Source: Phycisphaerales bacterium (GTDB lineage: Bacteria > Planctomycetota > Phycisphaerae > Phycisphaerales > UBA1924). From it: 42,810 bases of DNA. The stretch is taken from NCBI GenBank assembly GCA_022843045.1, contig JALHOJ010000032.1, forward strand, positions 1 to 42,810, in the 5' to 3' direction. Under the pieces are notes generated by a model. The model was given only the letters and a program-made list of their open reading frames with translations. It had not been told where the DNA came from and ran no database searches. Of the stretch, positions 7,798 through 15,967 are shown piece after piece. The position numbers and the translations under genes were made by a program. Every line of letters starts with the position of its first letter. The first letter of the stretch is position 1.

Positions 7798-9569
7798 CGA
7801 TCCACCCCCGATCCGTCACCAAGGTTGCCATCGCACTCGCCCAAGGGTGCCATCCCTTCGGATGTGGCAACCTTCGGACGACTCTCGCGGGATTCGTGGG
7901 GTTTCGGTCCAAGGTTGCCAGCGTTCTGAGTGTGGCAACCTTCGGTGTCGCCTTGGCAATCTTGGGGTGGGGCGCCTAGCTCCCACACCCAGCCACCGCC
8001 AAACGCTTCTTTGCGAGCGAGGACGCCAGCTAACGGCTTGGCCCGATCGATGGTCCGCTTTGAGAATCGCGCCGCCATCGCCTTTTCCAACACTTCGGGT
8101 GCCAACATTGGACCGTCGGCCAAACAGTCCCGCAACCAATGTGCGGCGTCATCGCGCGCTGTGCGCCCTTGGCCTTGCTTCTGATCACCTGCCAGCGCGT
8201 CATCGGCACTCATTTGCACAGGGTCCGGCTCCCATGCGACCACCGGGCAACCGTTCACGCCCCCTGGTTCGATCCGATATGCCAATCCGCCCGTGTCCGG
8301 GGCGATGTTGTTCTTCATCGGCAGCAGCAGCCGCCGCTTAGGGTCGTCTCTGTCTTTGCTCACCACCCAAGCCGCACGCGCCGCCGCAGCAAACGCGAGC
8401 GATCCCATGGCCCTGTAGATGGCCGGTCCGCCGTTCGACTTGTTGAGGTGCGTCACAGCCACCATCGCGACCCGATGCCGCTCTGCAATCGCGCCCAGAG
8501 GGGCCAGCAGCCCGCGAATCTCGGCGTTCTTGTGCGAGTCCACGCCGCCCAGATACGCCGTTATGGGATCGATCACAACCAACCGGCACCCAGCCACCGA
8601 CCGGATCGCCTTTTCAAGCGCGGGAAGATCACGCGACAGGTCGAACGTGCGGGCCGACTCCCGCCCGTTACCGCACACCGCCCGGATCGCTTCAACCGCC
8701 ACGATGCACTTCAAGTCCGCACCCGCTCCGTCCAATCTTGGGCGGATCGTGTCACTGGTCCCATCTTCCGCATTCAGCAGCACCACGCCCCCCGGCGTCG
8801 TCGTCTGCTCAGGGGCATCCGGCCAAGCGCGACCACGCGAAACCCGCGCCGCCATGTCGAGCGTCACAAACGACTTTCCCAAGCCGGGATCGCCGGCAAT
8901 CAGGGTGAGTTTGCCCAACGCAATCCGCCCGGGCCACAGCCACGATACCGACTCGGGCTTCACCTCCGAAAGTCGCACGATGATCGGCGCGCCGTCCCCG
9001 TCTTCGGCAGCGTCGGCCAACACCACCGGTATCGCGTTGGCTGCCAACGTGCGGAAAACCTCAGCATCCGCGCCGACGATCACCGCCGCGCGCGCGTCCT
9101 TCGCACCTTTGGGAGGTTCGATGATTCGCACACTATGGCATCGGGCCAATAGGGCCTTGGCAATCTTGGTCGCGCCACGCCGGCCCGCCCCGTCGGCGTC
9201 AGCCACAATGACAGCGTGGCGATCTTCCAGCAGCTCAGCCAGCATGTCGGCGCAGTGTCCCGCCATCGGGACGCCCACCGCGTCCAGGTTCAGCCCGAGC
9301 AGTGCCGCCGTATCGCTCGCGCCTTCGCAGACGAAAACCGGATCAGCCGCGCTCGTGCCGGCATAGCCATCCACGGGCCACGCCACGATCAACCCACGCT
9401 TGCCGCCGGGTGCGAACGCTTTGCCGCCTTCGGCGTCGCGGTACGCCGTACCCACGACTTCGCCGCTCGCGTCGCGTTCGGCAATCACCCATCGCGAACC
9501 GTCGGAACGCGCGATCTTGGCCCAAGCGGACTCGGACACGCCATGCGGGAGAGGGAGTTTGTCACTCAT
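7794..9569 (-). CDS. TOPRIM primase / RecA-like helicase replication protein of the island
   Basis: A 591-residue replication protein. The N-terminal part has a TOPRIM fold: VFVCEGASDTAALLGL with Glu82, and AVIVADADGAGRRG with Asp124 and Asp126, as in phage and plasmid primases. A RecA/RepA-type ATPase follows with Walker A GDPGLGKS at 226-233 and Walker B VVIDPITAYL at 331-340, then VTHLNKSNGG as a probable sensor motif. No zinc-binding domain is visible at the N-terminus. The C-terminal 60 residues are low complexity and overlie a phased DNA repeat array, so that segment may be kept for its DNA sequence. The start ATG overlaps the stop of the upstream HTH gene as ATGA. It is expected to replicate the excised element. 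Confidence 0.9.
   Translation of the reverse strand: MSDKLPLPHGVSESAWAKIARSDGSRWVIAERDASGEVVGTAYRDAEGGKAFAPGGKRGLIVAWPVDGYAGTSAADPVFVCEGASDTAALLGLNLDAVGVPMAGHCADMLAELLEDRHAVIVADADGAGRRGATKIAKALLARCHSVRIIEPPKGAKDARAAVIVGADAEVFRTLAANAIPVVLADAAEDGDGAPIIVRLSEVKPESVSWLWPGRIALGKLTLIAGDPGLGKSFVTLDMAARVSRGRAWPDAPEQTTTPGGVVLLNAEDGTSDTIRPRLDGAGADLKCIVAVEAIRAVCGNGRESARTFDLSRDLPALEKAIRSVAGCRLVVIDPITAYLGGVDSHKNAEIRGLLAPLGAIAERHRVAMVAVTHLNKSNGGPAIYRAMGSLAFAAAARAAWVVSKDRDDPKRRLLLPMKNNIAPDTGGLAYRIEPGGVNGCPVVAWEPDPVQMSADDALAGDQKQGQGRTARDDAAHWLRDCLADGPMLAPEVLEKAMAARFSKRTIDRAKPLAGVLARKEAFGGGWVWELGAPPQDCQGDTEGCHTQNAGNLGPKPHESRESRPKVATSEGMAPLGECDGNLGDGSGVDR
7821..7963. repeat. Six phased copies of AAGGTTGCCA, iteron/operator-like
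   Basis: AAGGTTGCCA occurs at 7821-7830 and 7911-7920, with a one-mismatch copy AAGGGTGCCA at 7843-7852. The inverse TGGCAACCTT occurs at 7865-7874 and 7933-7942, with a one-mismatch copy TGGCAATCTT at 7954-7963. Starts are 22, 22, 46, 22 and 21 bases apart, about two helical turns each. Because 22 is not a multiple of three, the copies fall in different reading frames of the primase gene. Selection therefore appears to be at the DNA level. Confidence 0.75.
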
Positions 9570-9808
9570 GGCCGCACCACCTTCCGCACGCGATCACCTG
9601 CGCCGCCTTCGGTCGGGCATCCAGCGCAAATCCACGCGCGGAGTTCATCGGGGCAATACCGGCGAGACTTGCCGATCTTGAATGACGGGATCGCCCGGCA
9701 GTTCGACAACGTCCATAGCTTCCGCTTGCCCATGCTCAGCAGGGTGCAAGCCGCCTTGGCATTGATCAGTAGAGGGGCCGCGCTCGCGACGGTGGTGTTA
9801 CTTGCCAT
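9566..9808 (-). CDS. Small excisionase/AlpA-like HTH_17 DNA-binding protein
   Basis: An 80-residue protein with the winged-helix plan of MerR/excisionase (HTH_17) proteins: ACTLLSMGKRKLWTLSNCRAIP, then a basic wing KIGKSRRYCPDELRAWI. In satellites and integrative elements such proteins act as AlpA-type activators or recombination directionality factors. Its stop overlaps the primase start by ATGA and its start overlaps the next upstream HTH gene, so the three are translationally linked. The family assignment is from pattern; whether it is the excisionase or an activator cannot be told. Confidence 0.8.
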   Translation of the reverse strand: MASNTTVASAAPLLINAKAACTLLSMGKRKLWTLSNCRAIPSFKIGKSRRYCPDELRAWICAGCPTEGGAGDRVRKVVRP

Positions 9809-9989
9809 GCGACACCCCGCCTTCCTGCCGGTCGGCCAGTGCCTTTAGTACCGCCGACAAGTCGAACATGCGAAGTCGGCCCGCTCGGATGCAGGGCAGT
9901 CGCCCCGCGTCGGCTTCGCGCCTGAGCCATGCCGCCGGTAGTCCCGTTGATTCTGCCAACCTGTGCAACGTGAGCAATTTTGAGATCAT
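9798..9989 (-). CDS. Second small HTH_17-type DNA-binding protein
   Basis: A 63-residue protein with a predicted helix-turn-helix (LTLHRLAESTGLPAAWLRRE) followed by a wing (GRLPCIRAGRLRMFD), as in excisionase and AlpA families. It overlaps the following HTH gene by 11 bases on the same strand. Two adjacent proteins of this class suggest a division of labour between transcriptional activation and excision, which is inference. Start ATG at 9989. Confidence 0.78.
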   Translation of the reverse strand: MISKLLTLHRLAESTGLPAAWLRREADAGRLPCIRAGRLRMFDLSAVLKALADRQEGGVSHGK

Positions 9990-10040
9990 GCGGTAAGCAT
10001 CGCCGCACGACTTTCAATTGGAAGCGTGGCCGCTCTTGCG

Positions 10041-10080
10041 TCACGCATCCTCACGCATCCTCACGGATTTTCACGCTTAC
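10041..10080. repeat. Four tandem decamers, TCACGCATCC-type
   Basis: Four adjacent 10-base units read TCACGCATCC, TCACGCATCC, TCACGGATTT and TCACGCTTAC. The last overlaps the stop codon of the coiled-coil gene. The array lies between that gene and the small HTH genes on the minus strand. It could be the binding site of one of the HTH proteins or an arm-type recombination site. Confidence 0.6.
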
Positions 10081-10868
10081 TTGGGCACATCGTTCGGCCA
10101 CCAACGGCGAGCGTCTTCAACGGAATAACACACCACGCCGTCGATCTTCTGTGTAGCAACTCGCTTGCCCTTGCGATTCTTCGATGCGGCTTGCCGCAAT
10201 CTCGCCGCAAGTCCCTTCGGAAACCACGTTGCGGGGCGAAAGTCACCGCCTTCTTTCGCAGCCTGCAACTCTTTGAGCTTGGCCTTGGCCTCTTCCCCTT
10301 CACGCGCACTTTGCTTCAGCGCCGACACCGTGGCGTATAGGTCGCGTTGGCTTTTGATGATCTTTTGCTCTAGCTCTTCGCCTTTATCCCGCAATACGCG
10401 CTCAACTTCGGCATCCTTCGCGGCCTCAATGGCCTTGCGAGATTCGCTCTCCTGCACAACTCGCAATCTGATGGATTCCAGGACAGCCGTTTTAGCCCTT
10501 AGGTCCGCTTTGAGTTCTTCTGCAATGGCCTGGCGAATCTCCGACTCTGTCCGCGTGGGCTTAGGGAGTGAGTCGGGCGGGGTCAACAACTCTGCCGCCA
10601 CCCTTGCACCGAAAGCCTCTACATCGGGTGCGCCGCGCCGTCCCCGCTCCAGATTCCGCGCGATCTGATCGTCAAGCGCGTGGAGAGTCGCATCGCGCTG
10701 GCTGATGCGTTGCACCCTCACCAGACACACGCAGCCTGACTCGGACTTGATTCGATCGCTCAGCACCTTCGCGACGCGCTCCGCCTCATCTTTCTTCGGC
10801 GTCTTCGCCACGAAGTCAAACTGATCGAAGAATGTCTGTACGTAGATGTACCACGCTCCGCGCGCCAT
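10077..10868 (-). CDS. Coiled-coil protein of the island, function unknown
   Basis: A 263-residue protein and the first gene of the minus-strand island operon. The N-terminus (MARGAWYIYVQTFFDQFD) is followed by a long charged region, about residues 105-205, rich in Glu, Lys and Ala with heptad-like spacing (KAIEAAKDAEVERVLRDKG), predicted coiled coil. The C-terminal 60 residues are basic with aromatic residues (ATWFPKGLAARLRQAASKN, YSVEDARRWWP) and resemble a small winged-helix DNA-binding end. I do not recognise a family. Position suggests a replication or regulatory accessory role. Confidence 0.75.
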   Translation of the reverse strand: MARGAWYIYVQTFFDQFDFVAKTPKKDEAERVAKVLSDRIKSESGCVCLVRVQRISQRDATLHALDDQIARNLERGRRGAPDVEAFGARVAAELLTPPDSLPKPTRTESEIRQAIAEELKADLRAKTAVLESIRLRVVQESESRKAIEAAKDAEVERVLRDKGEELEQKIIKSQRDLYATVSALKQSAREGEEAKAKLKELQAAKEGGDFRPATWFPKGLAARLRQAASKNRKGKRVATQKIDGVVCYSVEDARRWWPNDVPK

Positions 10869-11233
10869 GCCTCACCGTCCTAGTTCGGGCCGGAAGGGCG
10901 GGGCAGCGGGGACGGTGAGAACCGCCGCCGCCGCCCGTTCCGCTCGCGAATGGCGTTGCAACACCACCCGCTACCCGTTATGCGTCATCGTTTGCCGCCC
11001 GCGTCATCGATGCTGGCGAGTCTGCGAACAAAACATGCCCAGGCGTCATGCATCGCGCGATGACCTCCCGCAAAGGACTCCAACCACAGCGAAGAGTGGG
11101 GGTACACGGGGGGTGCAGCGGAGGGATGAAGAGTCAATTGGCCCTCACGGATTCGGTTCACCAACTAGAGGGGGTCTACTTGGGGGTTCTAACCTTGTGA
11201 GTGAGAACGGGGCGGAATCAACTGGGGATGCCG
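10869..11233. other. Divergent intergenic region of the island
   Basis: These 365 bases separate the left operon (minus) from the secreted-protein genes (plus), so both promoters should lie here. I could not identify a convincing -35/-10 pair. G-rich runs occur at 11096-11114 and 11170-11187. No supported gene is seen. Confidence 0.5.
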
Positions 11234-12790
11234 ATGCGGACCGCTACGAAAGCCGTGTTTCTTGCTGCCATCTCGGGCCTTGCGACTGGCCAAGTTGCCA
11301 GTGCTCAAATCACAGTCACGGTATTCCCGATGGTGGGAGAACAGTCCCAAGCACGCGGCGTAAGTGCGGACGGCTCGACGCTCGTCGGCGCGTACGGCTG
11401 CCAGACGTTTGTGTGGAAACCCAACCAGTCCCTCGTGCTCTTTGGAGACACAGGCTGCACAGCGGTCGAAGATGTTTCGGCGGATGGCTCGGTTGTGGTT
11501 GGCACTACTTCGGTGCAGGGTGTACCGGGCCAGCACGCGTATCGCTGGACTCCGACTGATGGATTGCGAGTGCTTGGGGAGTACGGGCAACCACCATTCT
11601 CACATGGCGTTGCCGTCAGCGATGACGGACGGACGGTCTTGGGAAACAAGTCAGACGGAATTACGCCCTATGAAACCGCAACTTGGCAAGATGCTGGTCC
11701 TTGGCAGACTTCTCCGCCTGGACTCGATTGGCTCGCGCTAAGTGGCGATGGCCAGATTCGCGCGGGAGTGCAACAAATAACCTTCGATCCGCCACTCGCA
11801 CTTGCGTTTCGCCAACGCGGGGATGCGGTTGAGTATCTGTCCAATCTGCCCGACGCTCAGAACGCGGACCCCAGCGACGCATCTGCTGACGGCGGGACCA
11901 TCGTCGGCATGTCGGTGATTTCCGGAACACCTGTCCTCGGTCGTGCCACACTGTGGAATCAACAGGGGCAGGCGATTGACTTGGGCATCCTTCCGACCGA
12001 CATCGATTCGAATGCTTACGGCGTCAGCGGAGATGGTGGGACCGTGGTCGGAATCTCTAGCAACTGGCCCTTGTCGCGGTACCGCGGTTTCGTTTGGTCG
12101 GCTTCGGGAGGGATGCGGGACCTCAACGCCATCGTCGGAGTCGGTTCGAACGAGCGAGTGTGGCTTGCATCAGCCACATCCGAGGACGGCTGCATTATCG
12201 CTGGCGCGATGCTGATTGACGGGGTCTCTCGCGCCATCGCGATTCGTTCCATTCCTGTCCCATACGTGCGTTCCGCATTCGTCGCGGCGTGCCCATCGGG
12301 GGTTACGAAGCTCAATGTGGACCCCGACCCGAACGGTTTTGGACGTGTCCGCTACCAATGGGAGCGAATCGACGAAAACGGAATCCCTGTCCCCGTCACT
12401 GATGGCCCGCTTCCCAGTAGCATCTCGACGCTGGCGGGAACTGACACGGGCGAACTTTCGATAACGCTCGCGGATGTGCAAACTGTCGCTCTTCAGTATC
12501 GGTGCCGGGTCTGGAATGGCTGCGGCGAGCGTGTGAGCGACCCCATCACGCTGAGCCTGATCGGCGACGCGCCTATGCCCTGCGACAACCTTGACTTCAA
12601 CAACGATTGCAGCGTCTTCGATCCCTTGGACATCGCAGACTTCCTGAGCGTCTACAGCGAGGGACCGTGCTCGACCGGGGCATGTAACGATATTGACTTC
12701 AACAACGACGGAGCCTTGTTTGATCCGTGCGATATCGATGCGTTCCTCTTGGTGTTCAGCGAGGGGCCGTGCACGCTTTGCGGAGAGTGA
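11234..12790 (+). CDS. Secreted HAF-repeat beta-propeller-like protein with C-terminal Ca-loop tag
   Basis: An exported protein of 518 residues. MRTATKAVFLAAISGLATG..ASA is a clear signal peptide, and GGGG about 6 bases upstream supports ATG 11234 over the GTG at 11201. Residues about 30-340 contain repeated units such as GVSADGSTLVGAYG, DVSADGSVVVG, GVAVSDDGRTVLG and GVSGDGGTVVGISS, the HAF type of extracellular repeat. An Ig-like segment follows (RVRYQWERIDENG, LQYRCRVWNGCG). The last 70 residues hold two calcium-loop-like repeats (NLDFNNDCSVFDPLDIADFL and NDIDFNNDGALFDPCDIDAF), each ending SEGPC. It is cargo on the island; its biological role is unknown. Confidence 0.85.
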   Translation: MRTATKAVFLAAISGLATGQVASAQITVTVFPMVGEQSQARGVSADGSTLVGAYGCQTFVWKPNQSLVLFGDTGCTAVEDVSADGSVVVGTTSVQGVPGQHAYRWTPTDGLRVLGEYGQPPFSHGVAVSDDGRTVLGNKSDGITPYETATWQDAGPWQTSPPGLDWLALSGDGQIRAGVQQITFDPPLALAFRQRGDAVEYLSNLPDAQNADPSDASADGGTIVGMSVISGTPVLGRATLWNQQGQAIDLGILPTDIDSNAYGVSGDGGTVVGISSNWPLSRYRGFVWSASGGMRDLNAIVGVGSNERVWLASATSEDGCIIAGAMLIDGVSRAIAIRSIPVPYVRSAFVAACPSGVTKLNVDPDPNGFGRVRYQWERIDENGIPVPVTDGPLPSSISTLAGTDTGELSITLADVQTVALQYRCRVWNGCGERVSDPITLSLIGDAPMPCDNLDFNNDCSVFDPLDIADFLSVYSEGPCSTGACNDIDFNNDGALFDPCDIDAFLLVFSEGPCTLCGE

Positions 12791-12857
12791 GCCGCTGGTT
12801 GGGCACCGGGCTGTCAGCTCATTCGTGTGTGGTGTGTTTGTTTCGGAGACTGGGGAC

Positions 12858-14207
12858 ATGATTGAGATGTGCATCCACCGCATCGGTCGTTCTCTTTCGC
12901 TGTCCGCGCTAGGCGTTCTCGCGGCATGGATCACGCCCATCGCTCGCGGCCAGTGTGAGCCGGGTTGGCAATCGCAGCCGTACATCGGTACGAACGCGGC
13001 TGTCTTTGCGACCACGATGTGGGACGCCGATGGGCCGGGGCCGCAGGCTCCGAGTTTGGTGGCTGGCGGAAACTTCACCACTGCTGGCGGAGTAAGTGCA
13101 AACCGCATCGCTCGTTGGGATGGAACAGGTTGGTCGGCCTTGGGAAGCGGCATGAGCGGTAGCGTGATCGCCCTCACCACGATGCCCAATGGCGACCTAG
13201 TTGCGGGGGGCCTGTTCACCACCGCCGGGAGTGTCGTTGTCAATCGCGTCGCTCGCTGGAACGGCATAGCTTGGTCGGCGTTGGGTTCGGGCGTGAACAG
13301 CGGCAGTGCCGTACACGACCTCGCCGTGTTGCCCAATGGCGACTTGGTGGCGGGGGGTGGTTTCACCTTCGCGGGGGGGTTGCAAGTCAACGGCATCGCC
13401 CGATGGGACGGAACGGCGTGGTCGGATTTGGCGTTTGGAATGCCGGGCAACGGCGTGCTCGCCCTCACCGTGCTCCCAAACGGCGACCTAGTGGCGGGTG
13501 GCACTTTCACGACCGCTGGCAGCGTTCCCGCGCGAGGCGTCGCCCGCTGGAATGGCTCGGAGTGGTCGGCATTGGGTTCGGGGGCGTCTTCAAGTGTGTA
13601 CGCCCTGACCGCAATGCCCAACGGCGACCTGGTGGCGGCGGGTAACATCTCCATTGCCGGAGGCGTCTCCGTCAACCACGTCGCGCGATGGAACGGCTCG
13701 ATGTGGTCGGCCATGGGGACGGGGACGACCTCCCCCTTGTACGCCCTTGCTGTATTGCCCAACGGCGATCTGGTAGCCGGGGGCGTCGGTCCGTCCACAG
13801 GAGGGGTGACGGTAAGCCGTATTACTCGATGGAATGGCTCAAGTTGGTCGGCCTTGGGTTCGGGGATGAACGGCACCGTGAACGCCCTCACAGTGCTGCC
13901 GAACGGCGATCTGTTGGCGGGCGGTAACTTCACCACCGCTGGCGGTATCGTTGCCCCGTACATCGCGAGGTGGGGATGCGCCGGGCCTACGTGCGAATCC
14001 ATCGACTTCAACAACGACGGCTCGCTGTTCGATCCGCAGGACGTTGACGCATATTTGAGTGTGTTTAGCGAAGGCCCGTGCGTGCCCGAGTCAGCGACCT
14101 GCAATGACATTGATTTCAACAACGATGGCAGCGTGTTCGATCCCTGCGACATCGATTCGTTCCTGCTGGTGTTCAGCGAAGGGCCATGCGCGATCTGCGG
14201 TTCGTAA
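12858..14207 (+). CDS. Secreted beta-propeller repeat protein with C-terminal Ca-loop tag
   Basis: A 449-residue exported protein. MIEMCIHRIGRSLSLSALG starts a signal peptide ending ITPIARG, with GGAG 9 bases before the ATG. The body is about seven to eight repeats of roughly 45 residues with the pattern ALTVLPNGDLVAGGxFTTAG then IARWNGSxWSALGSG, as expected for propeller blades. The end carries two repeats with DFNNDGSLFDPQDVDAYL and DFNNDGSVFDPCDIDSFL, each followed by SEGPC. It follows the HAF-repeat gene by 67 bases on the same strand and is probably co-expressed. Ligand and function are unknown. Confidence 0.85.
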   Translation: MIEMCIHRIGRSLSLSALGVLAAWITPIARGQCEPGWQSQPYIGTNAAVFATTMWDADGPGPQAPSLVAGGNFTTAGGVSANRIARWDGTGWSALGSGMSGSVIALTTMPNGDLVAGGLFTTAGSVVVNRVARWNGIAWSALGSGVNSGSAVHDLAVLPNGDLVAGGGFTFAGGLQVNGIARWDGTAWSDLAFGMPGNGVLALTVLPNGDLVAGGTFTTAGSVPARGVARWNGSEWSALGSGASSSVYALTAMPNGDLVAAGNISIAGGVSVNHVARWNGSMWSAMGTGTTSPLYALAVLPNGDLVAGGVGPSTGGVTVSRITRWNGSSWSALGSGMNGTVNALTVLPNGDLLAGGNFTTAGGIVAPYIARWGCAGPTCESIDFNNDGSLFDPQDVDAYLSVFSEGPCVPESATCNDIDFNNDGSVFDPCDIDSFLLVFSEGPCAICGS

Positions 14208-14640
14208 CTCGCCATGACCTGTAGGGCCTGCGATTGACGACACCACGCTCCGCGCGATCATGCGGCGTGGCCATCGCGCCCACATCACGCACGCCGGGCG
14301 CGTGGATGCGTTTAGACGCGCGAGTTTGAGGGGGCGGGGGCGGGGTGCGCCTTGCAACGAAAACGCACCAGCGTGCCACTACGGGCGACTGGCGGGCATC
14401 GGCGTGCAGTGATGCAAGGGAGCACGGGGGGAAAACCGGAGAGGAGTAGGGTTCAATCGACGACCGGGAATCTGCTTGCCAAAACACACCGGGTCGCAGC
14501 GCTCAAAATGCTGAGCGATTCCGATCTAGCGTCGGGCGCTTGAACATCTAGGGCAGTTCGTCGCCCGATAAAGGGCGCAGAGCCGGGAGACCTTCCCGGC
14601 CTGGAGAAGTTCGAAGAGTGCATGGAGCGCCAGCGGCGCG
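14208..14640. other. Gene-poor island segment with one copy of a diverged repeat
   Basis: No supported gene is seen in these 433 bases. Bases 14296-14440 resemble 16972-17090 at several places, including GCGTGGAtGCGTTTa, GCACCAGcGTGCC, CTACGGGCGacTGGCGGGCATCG and GCACGGGGG. This suggests two diverged copies of one element. A decayed transposase follows. Confidence 0.5.
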
Positions 14641-15099
14641 GTCGGCAATGTGGCAGTTCTCGGCGTGCTTGAACGCCACGGCGAGATTCGGACGATGATT
14701 GTGCCCAACACGAAGCGATACACCCGTCGCGGGAAGGTCAGGGACCACATTCAGGTGGAGTCCGAAGTCCTGACCGACGCGCACAAGTCCTACCTTGGGC
14801 TGGCTCCGGACTTGGTTCACAACTTCGTTGACCACGCAGAGAAGTACGCCGAAGGGCACGTCCACACGAATGGGCTGGAGAACTTCTGGAGCCTGCTAGA
14901 GCGTTGCATCCACGGTACCTACATCGCTGTAGAACCGTTCCATTTGCTCCGATATCTGGATGAGCAGTCTTTCCGCTACAATAACCGAAAGGACAGCGAT
15001 GCCGAGCGGTTCGGCGCGGCCTTGGCGGGAACGGATGGCAGGCTGCTGACGTACAAGACCCTGATTGGAGAGTCCGAACAGGCGGGCTATTCGGCGTGA
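14641..15099 (+). pseudogene. IS1595-like transposase, C-terminal fragment
   Basis: About 150 codons match the C-terminal half of IS1595-type DDE transposases: VLTDAHKSYLGL, HVHTNGLENFWSLLERCI, FHLLRYLDEQSFRYNNR and LTYKTLIG. The N-terminal zinc-ribbon and first catalytic region are missing; sequence before 14641 stays open but is not recognisable in any frame. No terminal inverted repeats were found. It is a remnant between the secreted-protein genes and the PIN operon, consistent with past acquisition of that operon by transposition, which is inference. Confidence 0.82.
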
Positions 15100-15133
15100 G
15101 ACAAAAGCGAGGCAAGCGGAAGGGCAGAGCATA

Positions 15134-15967
15134 GTGCGAGAGCAGCGCATCACAATCAGAGTCGGACCAGCGTCTGGCGATCCAGATGCCGACGATGTGC
15201 TGCGCACTGCGCTGAATCTAATTGAACTTTTGCAGGCTTTAGATTCTAATACTTGGGCCGTGGGCAAGCCTCGCTACAAGTGGCGCGTTGCAAAGGCAAC
15301 CAAGAACACGCCGGTTGCTTTTGAATGTGTTGGCGAAAGTGTTGACAACGATACCAAGTACGACGTGGTAGGAACTCTGGTGGGAAATCTCAATGCAATT
15401 GAGAGGGGCGATCCAACCAAGATCGTTGGATTTGGTCGCGATGAGTTTCAAAAGGTCTCTCGGCTTGGCCGTAGCAAGTACAACCGAGACGTGAGTACCG
15501 AGGTTGTAATTCCAGGACCAGAGGGACTTGGGTTCGAGAAGTTTTCCCCCTCCGCAACTCTGAGGAAGAACGCTAAAGTAATCTTTGAAACGCCTATAGG
15601 CAAGACCAGTCCGACTACTGAGTACGCTGTCGTAGAGGGATTGCTGACAAACGTCCATGCTGATCCAAGAGAAAACAAGCTTCGATTTGTACTGGGCCTT
15701 GTTGTTAGAGATACAGACGAATTGCTAAAGTGCGCATTCAATCAGCGAGACGCCGAATTACTTGGTAGCCATGTCGCTCATCGAATAATTGTTGAGGGCG
15801 ATCTTACTACAGAAGGCGACGGCAAAAGGCATATGTTTGTTCGCGCGTTTCGGCTTATACCGAAGAAGCCTTTGAGTTTGGATGAAATCGCAAAACTAGG
15901 ATTGAAATTCCCTGCAGGGGAATCTTCAGACGAATATATAAAAAATCTGAGGGCCGATCATGGCTAG
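15134..15967 (+). CDS. Unknown 277-residue protein, first gene of PIN operon
   Basis: I do not recognise this protein. The GTG at 15134 is chosen because the frame upstream runs into the transposase remnant and GGAAGGG lies a little over 10 bases before it. The sequence is mixed alpha/beta with ITIRVGPASGDPDADDVLRT at the start, a beta-rich centre (EYAVVEGLLTNVHADP, LRFVLGLVVRD) and RAFRLIPKKPLSLDEIAKLG near the end. Base composition is visibly more AT-rich than the flanks, suggesting a separate origin. Its stop overlaps the PIN gene start by 8 bases, so the two are translationally coupled. It could be an antitoxin-like partner or a sensor for the nuclease. Confidence 0.75.
   Translation: MREQRITIRVGPASGDPDADDVLRTALNLIELLQALDSNTWAVGKPRYKWRVAKATKNTPVAFECVGESVDNDTKYDVVGTLVGNLNAIERGDPTKIVGFGRDEFQKVSRLGRSKYNRDVSTEVVIPGPEGLGFEKFSPSATLRKNAKVIFETPIGKTSPTTEYAVVEGLLTNVHADPRENKLRFVLGLVVRDTDELLKCAFNQRDAELLGSHVAHRIIVEGDLTTEGDGKRHMFVRAFRLIPKKPLSLDEIAKLGLKFPAGESSDEYIKNLRADHG

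Noticed and set aside
10041-10080. CRISPR-like array
   Set aside because: The units are 10-base tandem repeats with no spacers; no cas genes are nearby.
12170-14215. 681-codon open frame on the minus strand opposite the propeller gene
   Set aside because: Repetitive Pro/Ala/Thr-rich sequence arises as the antisense of the repeat units; the plus frame has a signal peptide, ribosome site and conserved C-terminal tag.
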